Positions 1 to 13,900 of a stretch of 64,000 nucleotides of DNA are shown piece after piece (position 1 is the stretch's first letter; each line of letters begins with the position of its first letter). The translations under genes were made by a program, and so were the position numbers. The stretch spans positions 47,128,451 to 47,192,450 of the forward strand of contig CM055104.1 in NCBI GenBank assembly GCA_029204225.1, written 5' to 3'. This stretch comes from Diphasiastrum complanatum. Its lineage: Eukaryota > Streptophyta > Lycopodiopsida > Lycopodiales > Lycopodiaceae. Below the pieces are notes generated by a model. That model was not told where the DNA came from, did no database searches, and worked only from the letters and a program-made list of their open reading frames with translations.

Positions 1-26
1 ACGCATCAGAGACATGGAGTACTGGC

Positions 27-1013
27 TTGACAACTACCGAGTGGGCGCGCATCTCACGACTTCAGATTCATATGCTCTCTCGGATGATACGGGCTAAGCC
101 CTCTATCCCACATCATATTATATTGGCAGAGTTTGTCGTCCCCCCTATTCAAATAGAGGCACTGTTCCATATTGTCACATTCATACAGTGCCTGGAAGAT
201 CTCCAGGGTAGAGGCACACACTATGTTGCAGCAGCTTTGTCGTCCTCCCAGCACCTACACTCTGAGGGACACTCCTTTTCGTGGTATTCCCAGGCCTGTC
301 GTCTCCTCTCCACATTGAGTATTCACATTACGGATCTACCAGCTGGTACTCATCAGTATATTAGAGGATACCTATACAGGGCATATCTTCAGAGCACTTG
401 GCAGGATTCATCTGGGGTGAAGACGGAATTTTATTGGGCACATTTTCTATCCCGGGATCCTACTGGGTATCCCATTGTACCCAGATACCTAGTGGACAGT
501 ATCTCACACAGACTGCGGATAATGATGGGTCAGTTCTGGGTTTCCTCTCACCAGTTAGCCGTTGAGACTGGCAGATACAGACGCATCCCGAGAGATGCGC
601 GGATTTGTAGTATGTGTGACCTACATGATATAGAGGATGAGTTTCATTTTCTCTTCAGATGCCAAGCTTACTATGAGATTCGAGGGAAATACTATTGCTT
701 GTTTCGAGATCATCCATTTGCACTCTCTACCTTGATATCGTATGAGGACTCCAGATGTGTTGCGTTGATGATCCGAGAGATGATAGACTTGCGTATGGCG
801 AGTCTTGACGCTGACACCTCCCCCTTGATACAGTTGAGCATACAGGAGTGTCTATCCCGCCGGAGACAGAGGCAGGAGAGTAGTGATTCTGATGGAGAGG
901 CTGAGATTCCAGATGCCACCATACATAGACGACAGAGACAGTGTCGTCGACTAGACAGACAACCAGCCCGCAGGCCACAGCCTACAGCTTTACGACAACA
1001 TAGACACCATTGA
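27..1013 (+). pseudogene. LINE ORF2 C-terminal fragment with zf-RVT-like zinc motif
   Basis: A 328-codon open frame without an obvious true start; it is the tail of a longer ORF2. Residues about 15-190 match the region after the RT fingers in the LINE at 7752-9520 (shared RLQI-ML--MIRAK-SIPHDI). A CSMC...HFLFRC cluster (about 607-660) resembles the zinc motif at the end of plant LINE RTs. The last 60 residues are Arg/Gln-rich and low-complexity. It has no premature stop, so this copy may be relatively recent. Confidence 0.8.
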
Positions 1014-1263
1014 TCATCCACTCGACGACATAGAGATGCAACTCGCTCAGAGACAGAGCCACAGCATACTTTACATCATTTTTTTTCACAAGCAGAGAGA
1101 CATCTATGATGCTTGACTCTCCTTGTGCCTAGCACTATTTCATGTTTTACTGTAATCTTGTTTCTTTTAGGTGGTAGAGCTTTCACGCTCCCACTGGGCA
1201 TACTTGACATGTACCTTTTTTTTCAGTCCTATGTACCTTAGGGTATTCCATGGACATTAATAA

Positions 1264-1266
<3 letters not shown>

Positions 1267-1342
<76 letters not shown>
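1267..1342 (+). repeat. (TC)n microsatellite, 76 bp, at a LINE 3' end
   Basis: A perfect TC dinucleotide run that starts three bases after the LINE 3' terminal AATAAA and ends at AGCCATAC. There is no poly(A) tail. Confidence 0.97.
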
Positions 1343-1345
<3 letters not shown>

Positions 1346-1414
1346 CATACTCTTGGCTAAAAAGCTACCTACCGATCTACTCTTATCAAAGGTAAGTGTA
1401 TACTCTAAAATATT

Positions 1415-2700
1415 ACTATAGATTCATAATATGAAAGTCTAATTTATCATCATAGGCTTGTATTTGAATCGGTACATGTGGGACTATCCGGTCCCAGACT
1501 TGGCTTTCCACTCCTGTTGCCAGCTTCATGTGTAACGGTGGTCACTTTGCCTTGTATCCACCCTTAGCTTCTACAACAAATTCGCATTAATAAAATTATG
1601 TGTGGAACCATCATCAAATCAAACTGTTACGGCTTGGCCACCCACAACCCCCTTCATCTGAATGAGGTCATGAGGACCAAAAACAGTCGTACTAAAACAA
1701 CAATGCTCACACATAGAATTACCAGCAAAGGAAAGATCAATACTAGATATGCTAGAGTTACCTAGCGTCTTAAAAGATGCCCCTTTAGCCTTCCTTTTCT
1801 TCGGACACTCCTTCGCAACATGACCAGGTTCCATGCAATTAAAGCACAGATTGTCGCTTCTGGCTTTCATAAAGGTTTCCTGGTCCAAGGTAGATCTTTT
1901 CTTCGATTTACCTGAACCTGAAGACCCATCTTTTGCTTATCTTTTGATTTCTTTGGAAAGAAAGGCTTTTTACCCTTTACGTCGGGCAAGACACCATACT
2001 CAGGCTTGGCCACTATACGAGTATCATTGTATATCCTAGCAAAGAGAACAACATCCTCAAGGGTAAGAGGCTGGTTCTTGCTGACCTCTAGCTGATAGTC
2101 CCTTGGCAACCCAAGAATAAAATGCAGCTTTACTAAAAGAGTCTATTCTAGTTGCAAAACGAGAATAAACCTCTTGAAATTCTTGTAAATACTGATCTAG
2201 GGGCCGATTCCCCATATGGATCGTTGCATATTGACGATAAAATTCAAAATCATGGGAAGGAAGGCCGCCTTAAAGGCCTTACAAAAATCTTCCCAAATCT
2301 TAGGAACTTTAGGCTTACCCACAGCTAGATTGATCTTGTTGTCATCGGATGAATCGTGCATAGAAAAGTGCAAATTCCATCGATCGATCCACGGCAAGAC
2401 CAACTCCGAGGTTCTATCCTTCTCTTCCCAGCAAAAATCTCAGGGGTGAACAAGGGTTGATGCAATAGCTGCCTTAATTGCGTCAATTCCTTCAAGTCAT
2501 GTTGATCCCGAGAATGTTTCGATTGCAAATCAACAATCTGTTGCTGTAAATTATTAATTGCAAGCAATAAAGATTCAGAATACAAGAGAGGTGAATTAAG
2601 AAAGGAGTTGAAAGAGATCAAAAGCAACTCAAGGAAGGTAGATACAAGACTAATCTTGCTGGCTCTTCACAATCCAAATGGTATTGTCCATGGTTGCCAC
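1415..2700 (-). mobile_element. Gypsy fragment of the same family as gypsy C, inverted
   Basis: Minus-strand reading gives the gag coiled-coil start ([15 protein letters not shown] near 2590), the capsid region, a zinc knuckle [14 protein letters not shown] (near 1830) and the start of protease (near 1620-1570). All of it matches gypsy C at 20815-21260 and 34205-35150. Both ends are truncated, there are no LTRs, and frames are broken by stops and indels. It lies downstream of exon 8 of the MSC gene. Confidence 0.85.
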
Positions 2701-4962
2701 GATTTCACAAGTCTTCTAGGTCAGTACGGTATGGATTACCCTAATACCAACGAGAACGATTACACCCTACTTGTTACAAAAAGACATGTTAGTGGACTGT
2801 TACAGCATAATGTTTTGTATGATTTGGCATATATTCTGTTTGAATCGGTCTTGTGTTTGATGAACCTAAATGGCATGGACATTGGATGTGCCCAAGTTAG
2901 CTTGCCCAGGCATGGTTTTGTAGAGTCCATTGGCTACCAGGTTCATTCATGGCATGGACATGCCCTGCTACCGACGTCTATGACCAAACCAGACCTCTTC
3001 CATTTCTGTGATTGATGTTGGTTGCTTCATAGAATGTTGTTAGACGATTGTATGGTAATGATAGGAGTACTTGCCTAAAAACTGATCAAATATTGATGTT
3101 TGATAAACAATATGTCTCATAAACATTGTCCACCATCATATCCACCATCACCATCACCATCTTTCTCGCTCTCACTCTCAAGAAGCAAATTTTTTTATGT
3201 GGGCCACAAGCTGCCTGCTCACAGCCCATATAAAAAACATCGAAATTTTTTTTGCGATCTAGGAGCACGTTTCTGGTCCCGGAACATTTTTTGCAGCGAT
3301 TGCGATCCACTGCAACTCAGCTAGGAACAATGTTCTTTCTTCTTAATCTCATTTTTCAAACAATGCTATATTTCATTATTGATTTTTCTATTTCATTAAC
3401 TACAGTGTGATTATGGTTAGTTCAATTTGACGGGTTCTTTATTTGAGAGTATGCAAGGATGAATTTCTGCTTCAGCAAATCCATCCACAGCTTTACATGA
3501 TGCAAATTTGTGTTACCTGCTTAAATCTAGAATCTCCTAGCCACTACAAGTTAGAAAGTCAACAAAAGGAGTTTAGGCCTTTTTGCGAGACTTTTAATGT
3601 CGCAAGGCCTAAATGTCAAGTTAGTGAATAAAGTTGGGTTTCCCTCCAACTTGGATGGTTCCCACTCTTTTTTAAATTTGAATAATTAGGGAGGCAGAAA
3701 TGGACCAATAGGATTCAGAGGCCAGGGTCCTCCTCTCTACTATAAAAAGGGACCAACTCGAGTTTCTTACAAATGTACATATTTTCATTTCAATAAAGCA
3801 GATTGGTTCTCTTGTGAAATGGATTTATGAATGTCCTTGCTCTCTATCACTTTTCCTCCATGCTTTTGTTGAGTTTTACTAATTCTTGGATCTGATTGTT
3901 ATTGGGATTGCATGTTTTTATACTTTTATGAGGGAGAAAGGTAGTGAGAGAAAGAGTAAGCTATCTTCATTGTGGATCTAGTGTTAATGGATGTAGTGTT
4001 AATGCTTAGGGTTAATGGATGTTAGAGTTAGATGTGGATCTTCCATTCATGCTGAAATTTGAACTATGCTATCGCCCTCATGAGAACAAACCTACGCGTG
4101 ACAACTAACTTCATCTCCTCGATGCTAGATTGATTAGATCTTGGGTTGAGGATAGGCAAGGAAAGAAACCCACTACAACAAGCTAATTCTGACACACATT
4201 TAGTCAAACCAAGGAAAGGAAATACATGTGAATGCTACATTCCACTCTAAAAAAGTACATAGTAATTACATAGCATCTCTCTCATATGGGGCCTAAATAA
4301 GCAACATTCTAGTCAGATCATCTTCTCCAGCATTTGCAAGAAACTAGCAAGCCATTATTATGGACTTAACAACCAGAATTATTATGGACTTAACAACTAG
4401 GTAAAAAATAATCACGTGTACTCCATTCAAAGGAGAGCACAAAGTGTCCAAAGTGAACCTCCATGAATTATATTTGTATCTTGACTACCAGACAATTGTT
4501 ATTGTAACTAGTCTCCACCATTTTTCAGAAAAGGTATATCTAGTATTTGTGGTATTCTTCTGCTAAAGCCTAGCTCCTTAACTCCATGAACTGGTCTTAA
4601 TGGATGTATGTCCAGTTTCTTAAGAAGCAAACTACTCAAAGTCAAACAGTCAACTTTATCTGAGTTCATAAGCTAAAATCTGAAAAGTTCAAAAAAAAAC
4701 GAATTGGTCTAGGGCCTTACAGATCACAGGTACCTAAACTGGTCAAAGGCTCTAAAATGAAATCCCTCTCAGTGTAGTTCTTTTAACATCATCCACACAT
4801 GACTGCTTGCACGCCTTCATTTTGCTGAGACATGCAAGTTTCTGGTTTGTATAAGCCCATTTCAAACCTTGGAAATGACCATATTGTGGACACATTTGAA
4901 AATTTTGGTGCTTTTTAAGGATCGCCACTCCTGAGCTAAAAATAGGGAGAATAAGGACACAC
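2701..4962. other. Downstream/intron 8 side of the MSC gene, mostly unrecognised
   Basis: No convincing gene. It should contain the last MSC exon. A 135-codon plus-strand frame at 2608-3015 starts in antisense gypsy DNA and has no recognised domain. At 3720-3800 an ACTATAAAAAGGG box is followed by a CAATAAAG signal, the layout of an LTR promoter, so an old solo LTR is possible. Confidence 0.4.
3568..3608. other. Inverted repeat able to form a hairpin
   Basis: The arms AGGCCT plus TTGCGA and TCGCAAGGCCT are separated by about a dozen bases. Function unknown; it lies a little upstream of the LTR-like TATA box at about 3740. Confidence 0.5.
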
Positions 4963-5050
4963 CTTGCCATTCCCAAACAATCTTTGATTCTCCTTTCAGC
5001 ATCCTGGGATACTGATCAATACGTGAATCTTCTTGCACCAAGCGCTCAAC
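4963..5050 (-). CDS. MSC gene exon 8 (residues 319-347), end of winged helix
   Basis: It follows an ATGGCAG acceptor and encodes [20 protein letters not shown], then ESKIVWEWQ, ending CAAG|GTGTGT with one base left over. The DSRI...RM.KGE..VWEWQ pattern is the end of the domain. A short terminal exon must follow. Possible acceptors at about 4725, 4558 and 4198 give only short unconvincing tails. Confidence 0.85.
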
Positions 5051-7659
5051 CTGCCATTTATTACGGTTGTAAGATATTTTCTGTCTTTTATTTATTCCAC
5101 TGAAATCATGCAAGATTGTGCATCCTCTTATTCAAGCAAGAAAAATTTCACCTTAAGCACGCTAAAGAGGTTGTGAGTTGGAAGAACCAGCTCGCATTAT
5201 CTTAAGCACATACTTTTGTGACTGTGTAGCTTTTTTCACATGGCATCTTAATGAGTTGTTTTCTTACAACAGCAAATTAATTGCATTTGCAGCTTGCACT
5301 TGAAAAGTTACAGCAAGGTAGTGCAACTATACCAAAGATCTCAAAATGTAATGTTTTGCAGCACAACTCTTCAGAAGATGTAATGGTGCAGCTTACCTCT
5401 CTCCATAGAGCTGGATTCTTTCTCTCCATTCTGCTAAGTAGGTAGTCTCGGAGATGTGAGGCCACAACCCAACTTTCTTTCGTCAAAGTTTCTGTAGCAT
5501 CTCCTCCTCGTCCTTTATCTTCCAAGGCTTCACAAACCTAATTAGCTTTAAGAAATATCTATTAACTGTGACGTGTCCTTAATGGCATGAGGAAATGGTA
5601 AAAATAAGCTGATCGAGAAAAGAGTAACTTTGAACTTTAAACAGGCAACCCCAGACAATCTGTACTGACAATTGAAATAAGTTCCTACTAATTGATATTG
5701 AGCATCTTGAGGAAAGGACTGAATCCATAAACCACTAAGCTAATCAAATAAGGGTGCCTCCAAGGTTCAAATTAAATACCATACACAGCCTATGACAAAC
5801 CATTTAGGTGTTCCTATGTAGTACGGATTCACCATAAAAGGAAAATCATTTCATTTCATTTATCTTGTATGTTACGTCTTCTGGAGTGAAATCCAACTTC
5901 AGACTTTGAGGGAGAACCTCAACAGGGGATCCACCTACCACAGAAAAAAAACCATCTATCTTCCTCGTTCGGTACATGTGCAGGCTCATAATATTAATGG
6001 TTCCATACAGGTGATATAGAAGTGTCAGCTCTGCTTCCCATTTCTGGCCAAAACAACACCCTACAATATTTGGCCAAAACATGACCTACAATGCAGAGTA
6101 TATGGCAAAAAAGAAAATTCTTTTTTTGAAAAAATCACTACTAAATTCCTCATGTCAAGACCTTTCAGTTGACACCCAAATTAAATGTGTGTGTGTGTGT
6201 GTGTGTGTGTATCATAGATCCAGCGAGAATCGCAATTCGCTGCAACGAAATAGCCAGCAAACCCTCGTAGCCGGAGGGAAGAAGAAGAAGAGAGAAGAAA
6301 GAGTTTATTAATGTCTATCCAAAAGTACAGTACATATAAAAAGGAGCAATGTCCATGTGAGGACTTATTCCACAACTATCTCTCTACCAAAAGTCAACAA
6401 ATTACAAATAAAACAACAATCTCCCTTTATGCAAGAAGGAGATGCAAGAGCTTAACCTCCCGCTCTGCTGAGGTACAGCTTATCCACTACCTCTGCTGAG
6501 GCAAACTCTAGAAAAACCACATCACTGAGTAGCTAATCTGAAAAAGCGAGTTAGACTCTGAGGTGAGCACTGGAGGCTGATGAGTGACTCGACAAGAGGC
6601 TGAAGGCCGTCGTAAGGCTCTGGTTGACGGTGATGAGTGGACTACACGTCTGGTAGGAGGTCACTGAGTCTTCAAAGCCTTCTGCCGTGTCAGGATATCA
6701 ATCTCATCCTCTAATACCGCTTCTTTATCCCTCTTTTGTAAGAAATGTGAGATGAGAGTCTGACTATGAGCTCATCTGCCTCCAAAGGTAAAAGAGATGC
6801 TCGTAGCATAAACATCTCTCTCAATAAGAGCCCCATACACCTGGGGTGTGGATATGCCAGGACAGAGCCAAGGGAGAGAGGAGTGTCTTTGTAAAGAAAA
6901 TAATATCAGCCCCGGATCTCATAGTGTATAGTACATCTAAAAATGAAATGTATCTCATCCTCTACCTCCTGCATCGAGCATAACTGGAAAATCCGTTGTG
7001 GTCTGGGTGTGTCAATATATCGGCCAGTCTCAACAACAAGTTGATGTGAGGAGACACGAAGCTGACCTATACGATATCGAAGACCATATGATAATGTCTG
7101 TGAAAGATACAACGGCAAAGAAGGTAACCCTATATCATCCAACTGTAGGGAATGAGAGGCATAAAAGTGCATCTTGACCCTCTCTGAACCTGATGTGAGC
7201 AAACTGTCTGGATGTAGCTTTGATAAATTTGACGCCGAATATAGGCATGAGTCCAATTAGGGAGAGCTGATATAGATATCCCCCGCTAATATGAATCTAA
7301 TACATTCCTTTTGCTCTTGTACTGATCAATATGGCATTTGCCCTGATACGGTTTTCGTTATAGGGCAAAATGTATTGCTAACTTTGAAAGTCAGGATCGG
7401 GAAGATTGGATGTATTATTTTTAATTGCAATCAAGCTGATAAGGTAGTGAATCTTGTTTCGGACATGGATAACAACTAATTCGTGCGGTTGTGTTTTGTG
7501 GAATGGTGGCAAGTAACAATTGGGTGTCCTAAAACTTGTTTTGCTTTATGGTACTCTGTACTGTAAGACTTTATACAGCTTTCTTTTCACCTGTTATGTT
7601 ATAAGTTAAAGGGTTCAAAGGGTTTGGTCTTGACTTGTCAAGGGGGACTATGTGAAATC

Positions 7660-7754
<95 letters not shown>

Positions 7755-10700
7755 GAGCATCAGGCCACTTTCCTTTCACAGTCGTTACTACATGTTGCTG
7801 CTTCTTCTTATCCTGTAAAGCTTAATCCAACCCATAGACGAGTGCATAATAAGTGGTTTAATACAGAGTGTTATCTTATGCATAAGCAAGTGTTGCAAGG
7901 CATACTTGCAAAAAAATGGCCAAAAATTGATAAATGCTCTTGTATCATCATCTTCCTCATATTTTTGGAAGATCTTCTCCAAGAAGTCTTTTACCACTGC
8001 TCCTATTGCTATCGAGTCTTGGGTGGAGTATGCTACACGTCTCTACATTGTCGATTCCTCCCCTATTACTCTCTTATTGAGACCTAGTGCTTTTACACTG
8101 TTCACCCCTTTTTTGATTGAAGACGCTATCAAACGAGTCCAAAGTCACAAAGCTGAAGATATTGACTCACTTAATGTTGATTTTCTTAAACCTTTCATAT
8201 TGTTTCCCCATACATCTCTCACATTTTCAATCAGTCTGTCCTGTTTGGTTTCTCTATTGCCTGGTGCACTAATCTGTTACACCCAATACTTAAAGCTCGT
8301 GATCCAATGAATGTGGAAAATTATCGCACCATTATGATTAGCCATGTCATGGCTAAGCTTCTTGGACAAGCAGGTTTCAAGACTGGATATTCTACTACGG
8401 ACCAAATAGTTATCGTGAGGTGTATCATTGAGGAGGCTAAGCATAGAAAGCAGTGGGTTTATTGTTGCTTTGTGGATTTTTGCAAGGCTTTTGACTCGGT
8501 ACCTAGACATCTTATGCTTCAGCACCTAGTCTCAGTTGGTTTTTCACATGAGGTTATTGCTTCTATTAGCACCTTATATGGGAGGGTTCTGGCTAGGCTC
8601 AGAGATGGGACAAGACGGTCACCTCGATCCACAGTACAATTGGTGTGAAGCAAGGTTGCCTCCTTTCTCCTACTCTTTTTGCTCTATACATTGATGATCT
8701 CGAGCGGATTATCAAGGAAGAGGGTGGAGATCGTTGTCCTCTTGCAGATATTGTCATACCTATTCTCTTATATGCTGATGATATTGTCCTGTTATCTACC
8801 TTAGCTAGAGGGCTTCAGAGACACCTTGACGTCTTCCATGGTTTTTGCCATAAGTGGGGTTTGATGGTAAATACCTCTAAGACCAAGGTCATGATGTTCA
8901 ACACCAATAGGCAAAGGCAACATATGTGGGACGATATTTTTTATTATGATGGACAGTAGTTGGAGATAGTTGCCTCTTATACTCATCTCGGAGTTCTTTT
9001 TACAGGTCCTCTGCTTACTTTTAGACTTGCATCCATAGCTAGATTGTGTAAGGGGCATACAACCCTTGTTCAGATGGAGAGACTCTGTACTGCCCTTTAT
9101 ATTCATGATCCCGCCACTCGATGTTTGCTCTTTCTATCATTGTCTCTCCGGTTGCCATGTATTCAGTGGAGGCTTGGTGTCCTGGGTCTCTATGGGTACC
9201 TGGAGAGACATCACTCGACTACAAATTCTCATGCTTGGCTGGATGATTCGCGCAAAAGCATCGATTCCTCATGACATTCTACTGGAAGAGTTTGCATTTC
9301 CACCTATGGTTGTTGAGGCTATGTTTCAGACTGTCATGTTTTTACATAGGCTGGCAGATATGGATACTTCCAGGTATTTGGTTGCTGCTTACACTTCATC
9401 TCGGACTATTGCTAGCCAACAGGCTAAGTCGTCTTGGTTTGAGGATGTCTCTGAGTTTCTTGGTACTACAAGTAAGAAGCTATCTTGCAATACACAGATG
9501 AAAAGAGACTTGGCTTTGGCATCAATCCTAGGTACTAGGGCAGATCCGTGCCATACTAGCCCCAAGAACTCCCATGAGAATCGTAGGGAGTCCAAGCACC
9601 TTATGGTTAGGGCAAATCCATGCCTAAGTACATAGCTTACTCACAAAAAGGCACTTTTAAGTTTAATAAATCTTGTCCTTGTTATAAGTATCATAAATAA
9701 ATCCTTATCAAATTAAAGGCATGAAACGTAAGTGCTTTTAGTAAAATGCTTTCAAGAACAATCACTTTAAGCATATCTTGAATTCCCTCAAGTGTGCATG
9801 AACCGTCTCATAGTGTTGGGTGAGAAAACCATTCATATCGGTGTTAACTCACATAGCTTCATACCTGGATGTGAGGCGAAGAGATTTCCTGCGAGCTACC
9901 TATCTCCAACTGCTTTAAGCGAAACCCTCCTTATATACTAATGATTTCAAACTGAAAATAACGGGTTAATGGTAGTGCATTTTCGTTATAAGAGTATCGT
10001 ATGTTTAGATAGGTGTTAACATTAATAAAGCGTCATTCATCTTGCAAGCAGGTATTAGTATCTCCAAATGCCATAGACTCATCTCCATATTACTTCATAA
10101 CTCGATTTTTAGCACATCCAAAAAACAGCAAGATCGCTTTGGTTATCATTGCTTTCAAAGTTGATACTACTAATAACGCTTCACAGAACCTCTTTAAGTC
10201 ATGACCAAAGACAGCCGTTTGTATTGCTATTCTCATGAGCAAACACATATCTCGTTCTTTATCAATATCAGCATGCGCTACTGAGACAAACTGAGAGCAA
10301 GTTGGGTGGCCAACTATGAATTATAATGAGCGGAAACAGGGTCATGCATTACAAGTATTATCACATACTACTGGTCCTTACAAAAAACAGCAGGTAAAAC
10401 ATCGCTGCCAGGATGGCGGCCTACTTCTATATCAGCAGGGTATCGCAAATTACTATCAAGTAGTAGCCACAAAATGCGATTATAGTAGTGCGCACTACTG
10501 GCCATCTATAATCTGCTGGCAACCGGCCCATATATACTTCCAAAGAAGCATGAATCAAGTGTATATTGCAGCGATTCATCCACAGATGACTGTTCGCTGT
10601 CAAGAGACAACATGATAGTGATAGAGATGATAATCATACCTGTAGAATCGTTCAAGGCTGCTCTTGAGGCAATGCCCACTTGTAGAAGCTTCCAACGTAC

Positions 10701-10956
10701 TTTTGGAAGCACAAATACTATATCAATCAACGATAATCAAAGCTTATGTGAGCTTGCTTCCATCCAACATATCTAACAAATAAAACTTATCATATGTAAG
10801 CGATCATTAAGCCAAACAATAGATAATGAACTTACCTTAGCTTTGTAGTATCTCCCACACGAGTACTCTTCCAATAGTATTCACAGGTCTCCTCTCATCC
10901 AAGCAGAAACAATCGCAGTAGAGAAGCGAAACGAGGGAGAGAAAGAGAGGGAGAGC

Positions 10957-10992
<36 letters not shown>

Positions 10993-13900
10993 AGGAAGAG
11001 TGAACCTTAGGGTTGTGTCACCTTCCTTTATATAGAGATTACAGTACATCTTGGTGCACTGGGTGCTCAATAATGCTCACCATTAGATTGTATCCTTATA
11101 ATGTGCACTGATCATGGTCGTTCAAGAAAACCAAGTTTCCCACCAAAAGACTATAATTAAAAAACTTCTTAGGGGGGTCATATTACTAAGTTTAGCAAGG
11201 TAAGGCATTTATGTTGGTTTAGTACCATAAGGGAAAAAACATTTCATGATGTTTCGAAGTAATAACCATATAGTAGAGTCCATGAGAGAGAGAGAGAGAG
11301 AGAAAGCTTTATTAATGTCTTTTGATGCCAAAAAGCATATAAGACGAAGTAGTACATCTCAAGTGTGTAGTAGCCAGGCAACATAGTAACTCCACAAAAA
11401 CATCTTAAAGAAATATAATATGAACTAGAAATATAATCTGAAATACATAATTGCGACCACTAAAATAATAACTACATCAAACAAAAGTATATCCAAGAGA
11501 AAGCAACTGTATGTGATATCAGTTGAGACCACTAAAGAGGTCTGTGATACGAGGCCCCGAAGATGATACTATAGTAGAGGGTGGGTGCTGATGTTGTCAG
11601 TGTCGTCTCAGTGGGCGCTGACTCTATCGACTATGGGACCTCTGAGGGCAAACTCTCCTGGTAACCGTAGGTGCTCGGACTATGGTAATATTTGAGGTCA
11701 AGCGCTATCTCTGATCTCGATGAGCTAAGTCAATATCGATGTCATCGTCTGAAACTGAATCTGCTCGGGGACGGCAACTGGTGAAACAGTCCGTAATCTG
11801 AGGCTATGATCACTATCCACCGAAGCATGGGCTCTCCATAGCAGGGACATCTCGTATATCATAAGGCAAAACACCAGCTCTACAATTTGGACACTTAGGA
11901 AACTTTCACGAGCAGAGATGTCATTTTTGTGGAAGACAAATTTATCGACCACAAGGGGAAAGCTCCATCAACTTCCAATCCCAGAGTCGACAACTTCGAA
12001 CTCGGGACTGATCACAAGCTCGACATCGACTCCGACAACGAGTTTGAACCTCGACAAGTCGAATCACAAGTCAAAAGGTATTTCTTCTTCTACATCCTCT
12101 AAAGAAGATGAAGATAACTTTTCAAAGTTCAAAAGGAAAATGGTATGTTTCTATTGTCACAAAGAGGGACATACCATCAAATATTGTAGGAAAAGAATAG
12201 AGAAAGCAAAGCGTGAGGCATCTATTGAAGATCATGAAGAACCTAATACGGCCACCTTAGCATCTTTGGAGCCACAAGTGGAGGAGCAAGCAAATCTTAT
12301 TGATAAAGATTATGCTTGGTTTCTAAAAAACCAAGTTTTGAGTGGTTCATGGATAGTGGAGCCACTAATCATATGTCCTATCAATGTGAAGTTTTCACAA
12401 GCTTGAAGGCAATTAATGATGGAAGCCAAGTTCAATGTGCAGGAGACACATCACATTTGATCAAAGGTATTGGTGATATTGCTCTTGTTTATCCTAATGG
12501 AGATCAAATGTATGTCAAGGATGTACTTTATGTTCCTAGCATCTAGAAAAATCTACTTTCTATTTTTCTAATCATCAAGCAAGGGTTGCTTGTTGAATTT
12601 AAGGAAGGAAGATGTTTTGTAAAAGATCCTTCTAAATCTTTGATGCTTATTGCTACGGGCAACGCAAGAAATAATTTGTTTGTGTTGGACACATATAAGA
12701 AGGAAGCTTCATCTTGTTTTCTAGCATCCACTTTGGTGGTAGAAGAACACAGGGATAAATTGTTTGGAAATTCAAGCTTGCTGGAAAATGTTGATATGGC
12801 TAAGAAATCATGTTATGAATCACCGCAACTTGATGCATTTTATGGGAGCATTAGTAAAAAGGTTCATGAACAAACTTTTCAAGATAAAGTTATGGAAAAA
12901 GCTAAAAAAATTGAGCATTCTTTGAAGTCTATTGGTACGTCGAATCAAAGTGACAAGCTGCTGATTTTTCTATTGAAGATAATGGTCAGCAAAATCAGCT
13001 TTCTTCTTTTGATTGGGTGCTGGTTTTTTATGGTCAAACTAGTGGACAGCAGAATTCAGCCTTGTTCTATTGCTCATTTTTAGCTTATTTTACATCTTAC
13101 GCATCCTTTTATGCTTCAGGAACAGCCTGCGGAAGATTTTTGGACAGCAAGGTCCAATTTTGGAACACTTTGGACATCCAAGAGGTGAAAATCATGTGGC
13201 TGTTGGACAGTCGACCTTGCAGGGCAACAAGGTTGTTGGTTCACGTTTTTCATTGTCTCAAACTCATTCTTCAAGTGCCTTTGATGATCAAGAGTGGGGA
13301 TGAGACTTGAAAAATCTTTTTACTACTTGAAGCTGAAGTTTTTTGGCGGCATTAAGCTTGGACAGCAAGCTACATCTTTTCTTTTTCGGCTACATGGAGT
13401 TTTGGGCCGCATGCAACACTTTACATTTTTGTTGCAATTTTTCATACTTCATGTCATGTTATGTTTTTACATTATCTTTTAAGGAGGGTGGTAGAAATAA
13501 TAAATGATAATGTTAGTTTCCCATAGGTTACTTTGACCCAAAAGGTTGAGACTTGTGTAACCATGGGTTAGGTTTATTATTTAGACCATGTTAAGTTAGT
13601 TTTAGTTAAGTTGGACCCAAATTTTGGTCTAGTAGTAACTCGTGGGTCCAAGTAAAGTCTAATTATGTTAAGGGACCCTATCTTGACTTTTGGGGGTGCC
13701 CTATAATTAGTAGCGGATAAGCTTAGGGTTTGGAAGAGTCTAGGCCCTTGGAAGGCCTATTTATATGTTTCATTATTCATTTGTAATTGATTCCCTTTCA
13801 AGCATTGCAACTACTTTCTCTCTCCTTGAGGGCGCCTAACCCTCTCCCTCTTCTTCTTGTATATGGAGATTGAATGTTAGAAGGATCTTGGAACTTTGAT

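Larger units (their letters stand above)
1..1342 (+). mobile_element. LINE 1: 3' part of a non-LTR retrotransposon, cut by the window edge
   Basis: The C-terminal end of ORF2, then a 3' UTR of about 250 bases, then GACATTAATAAA directly followed by a (TC)n tract. The same terminal motif closes two other LINE copies in this window (near 6310 and 11318, both inverted). Upstream RT and endonuclease would lie left of position 1. The final AATAAA may serve as polyadenylation signal, RT recognition site, or both. Confidence 0.85.

Noticed and set aside
2608-3015. 135-codon plus-strand frame as a possible small gene
   Set aside because: It begins in antisense gypsy leader DNA and has no recognised domain or codon signature; chance opening is more likely.
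5846-6082. Minus-strand frame ending in [13 protein letters not shown] as an additional MSC exon
   Set aside because: Exon 6 joins exon 7 in phase without it, and it resembles no MSC segment; it could be retained only as an unknown intronic remnant.
7624-7818. Leu/Ser-repeat open frame
   Set aside because: Produced by the (TC)n tract; no independent coding evidence.
9530-9600. Possible structural RNA (GGGCAGATCC ... GGGAGTCC)
   Set aside because: No cloverleaf, T-loop or promoter boxes could be found.
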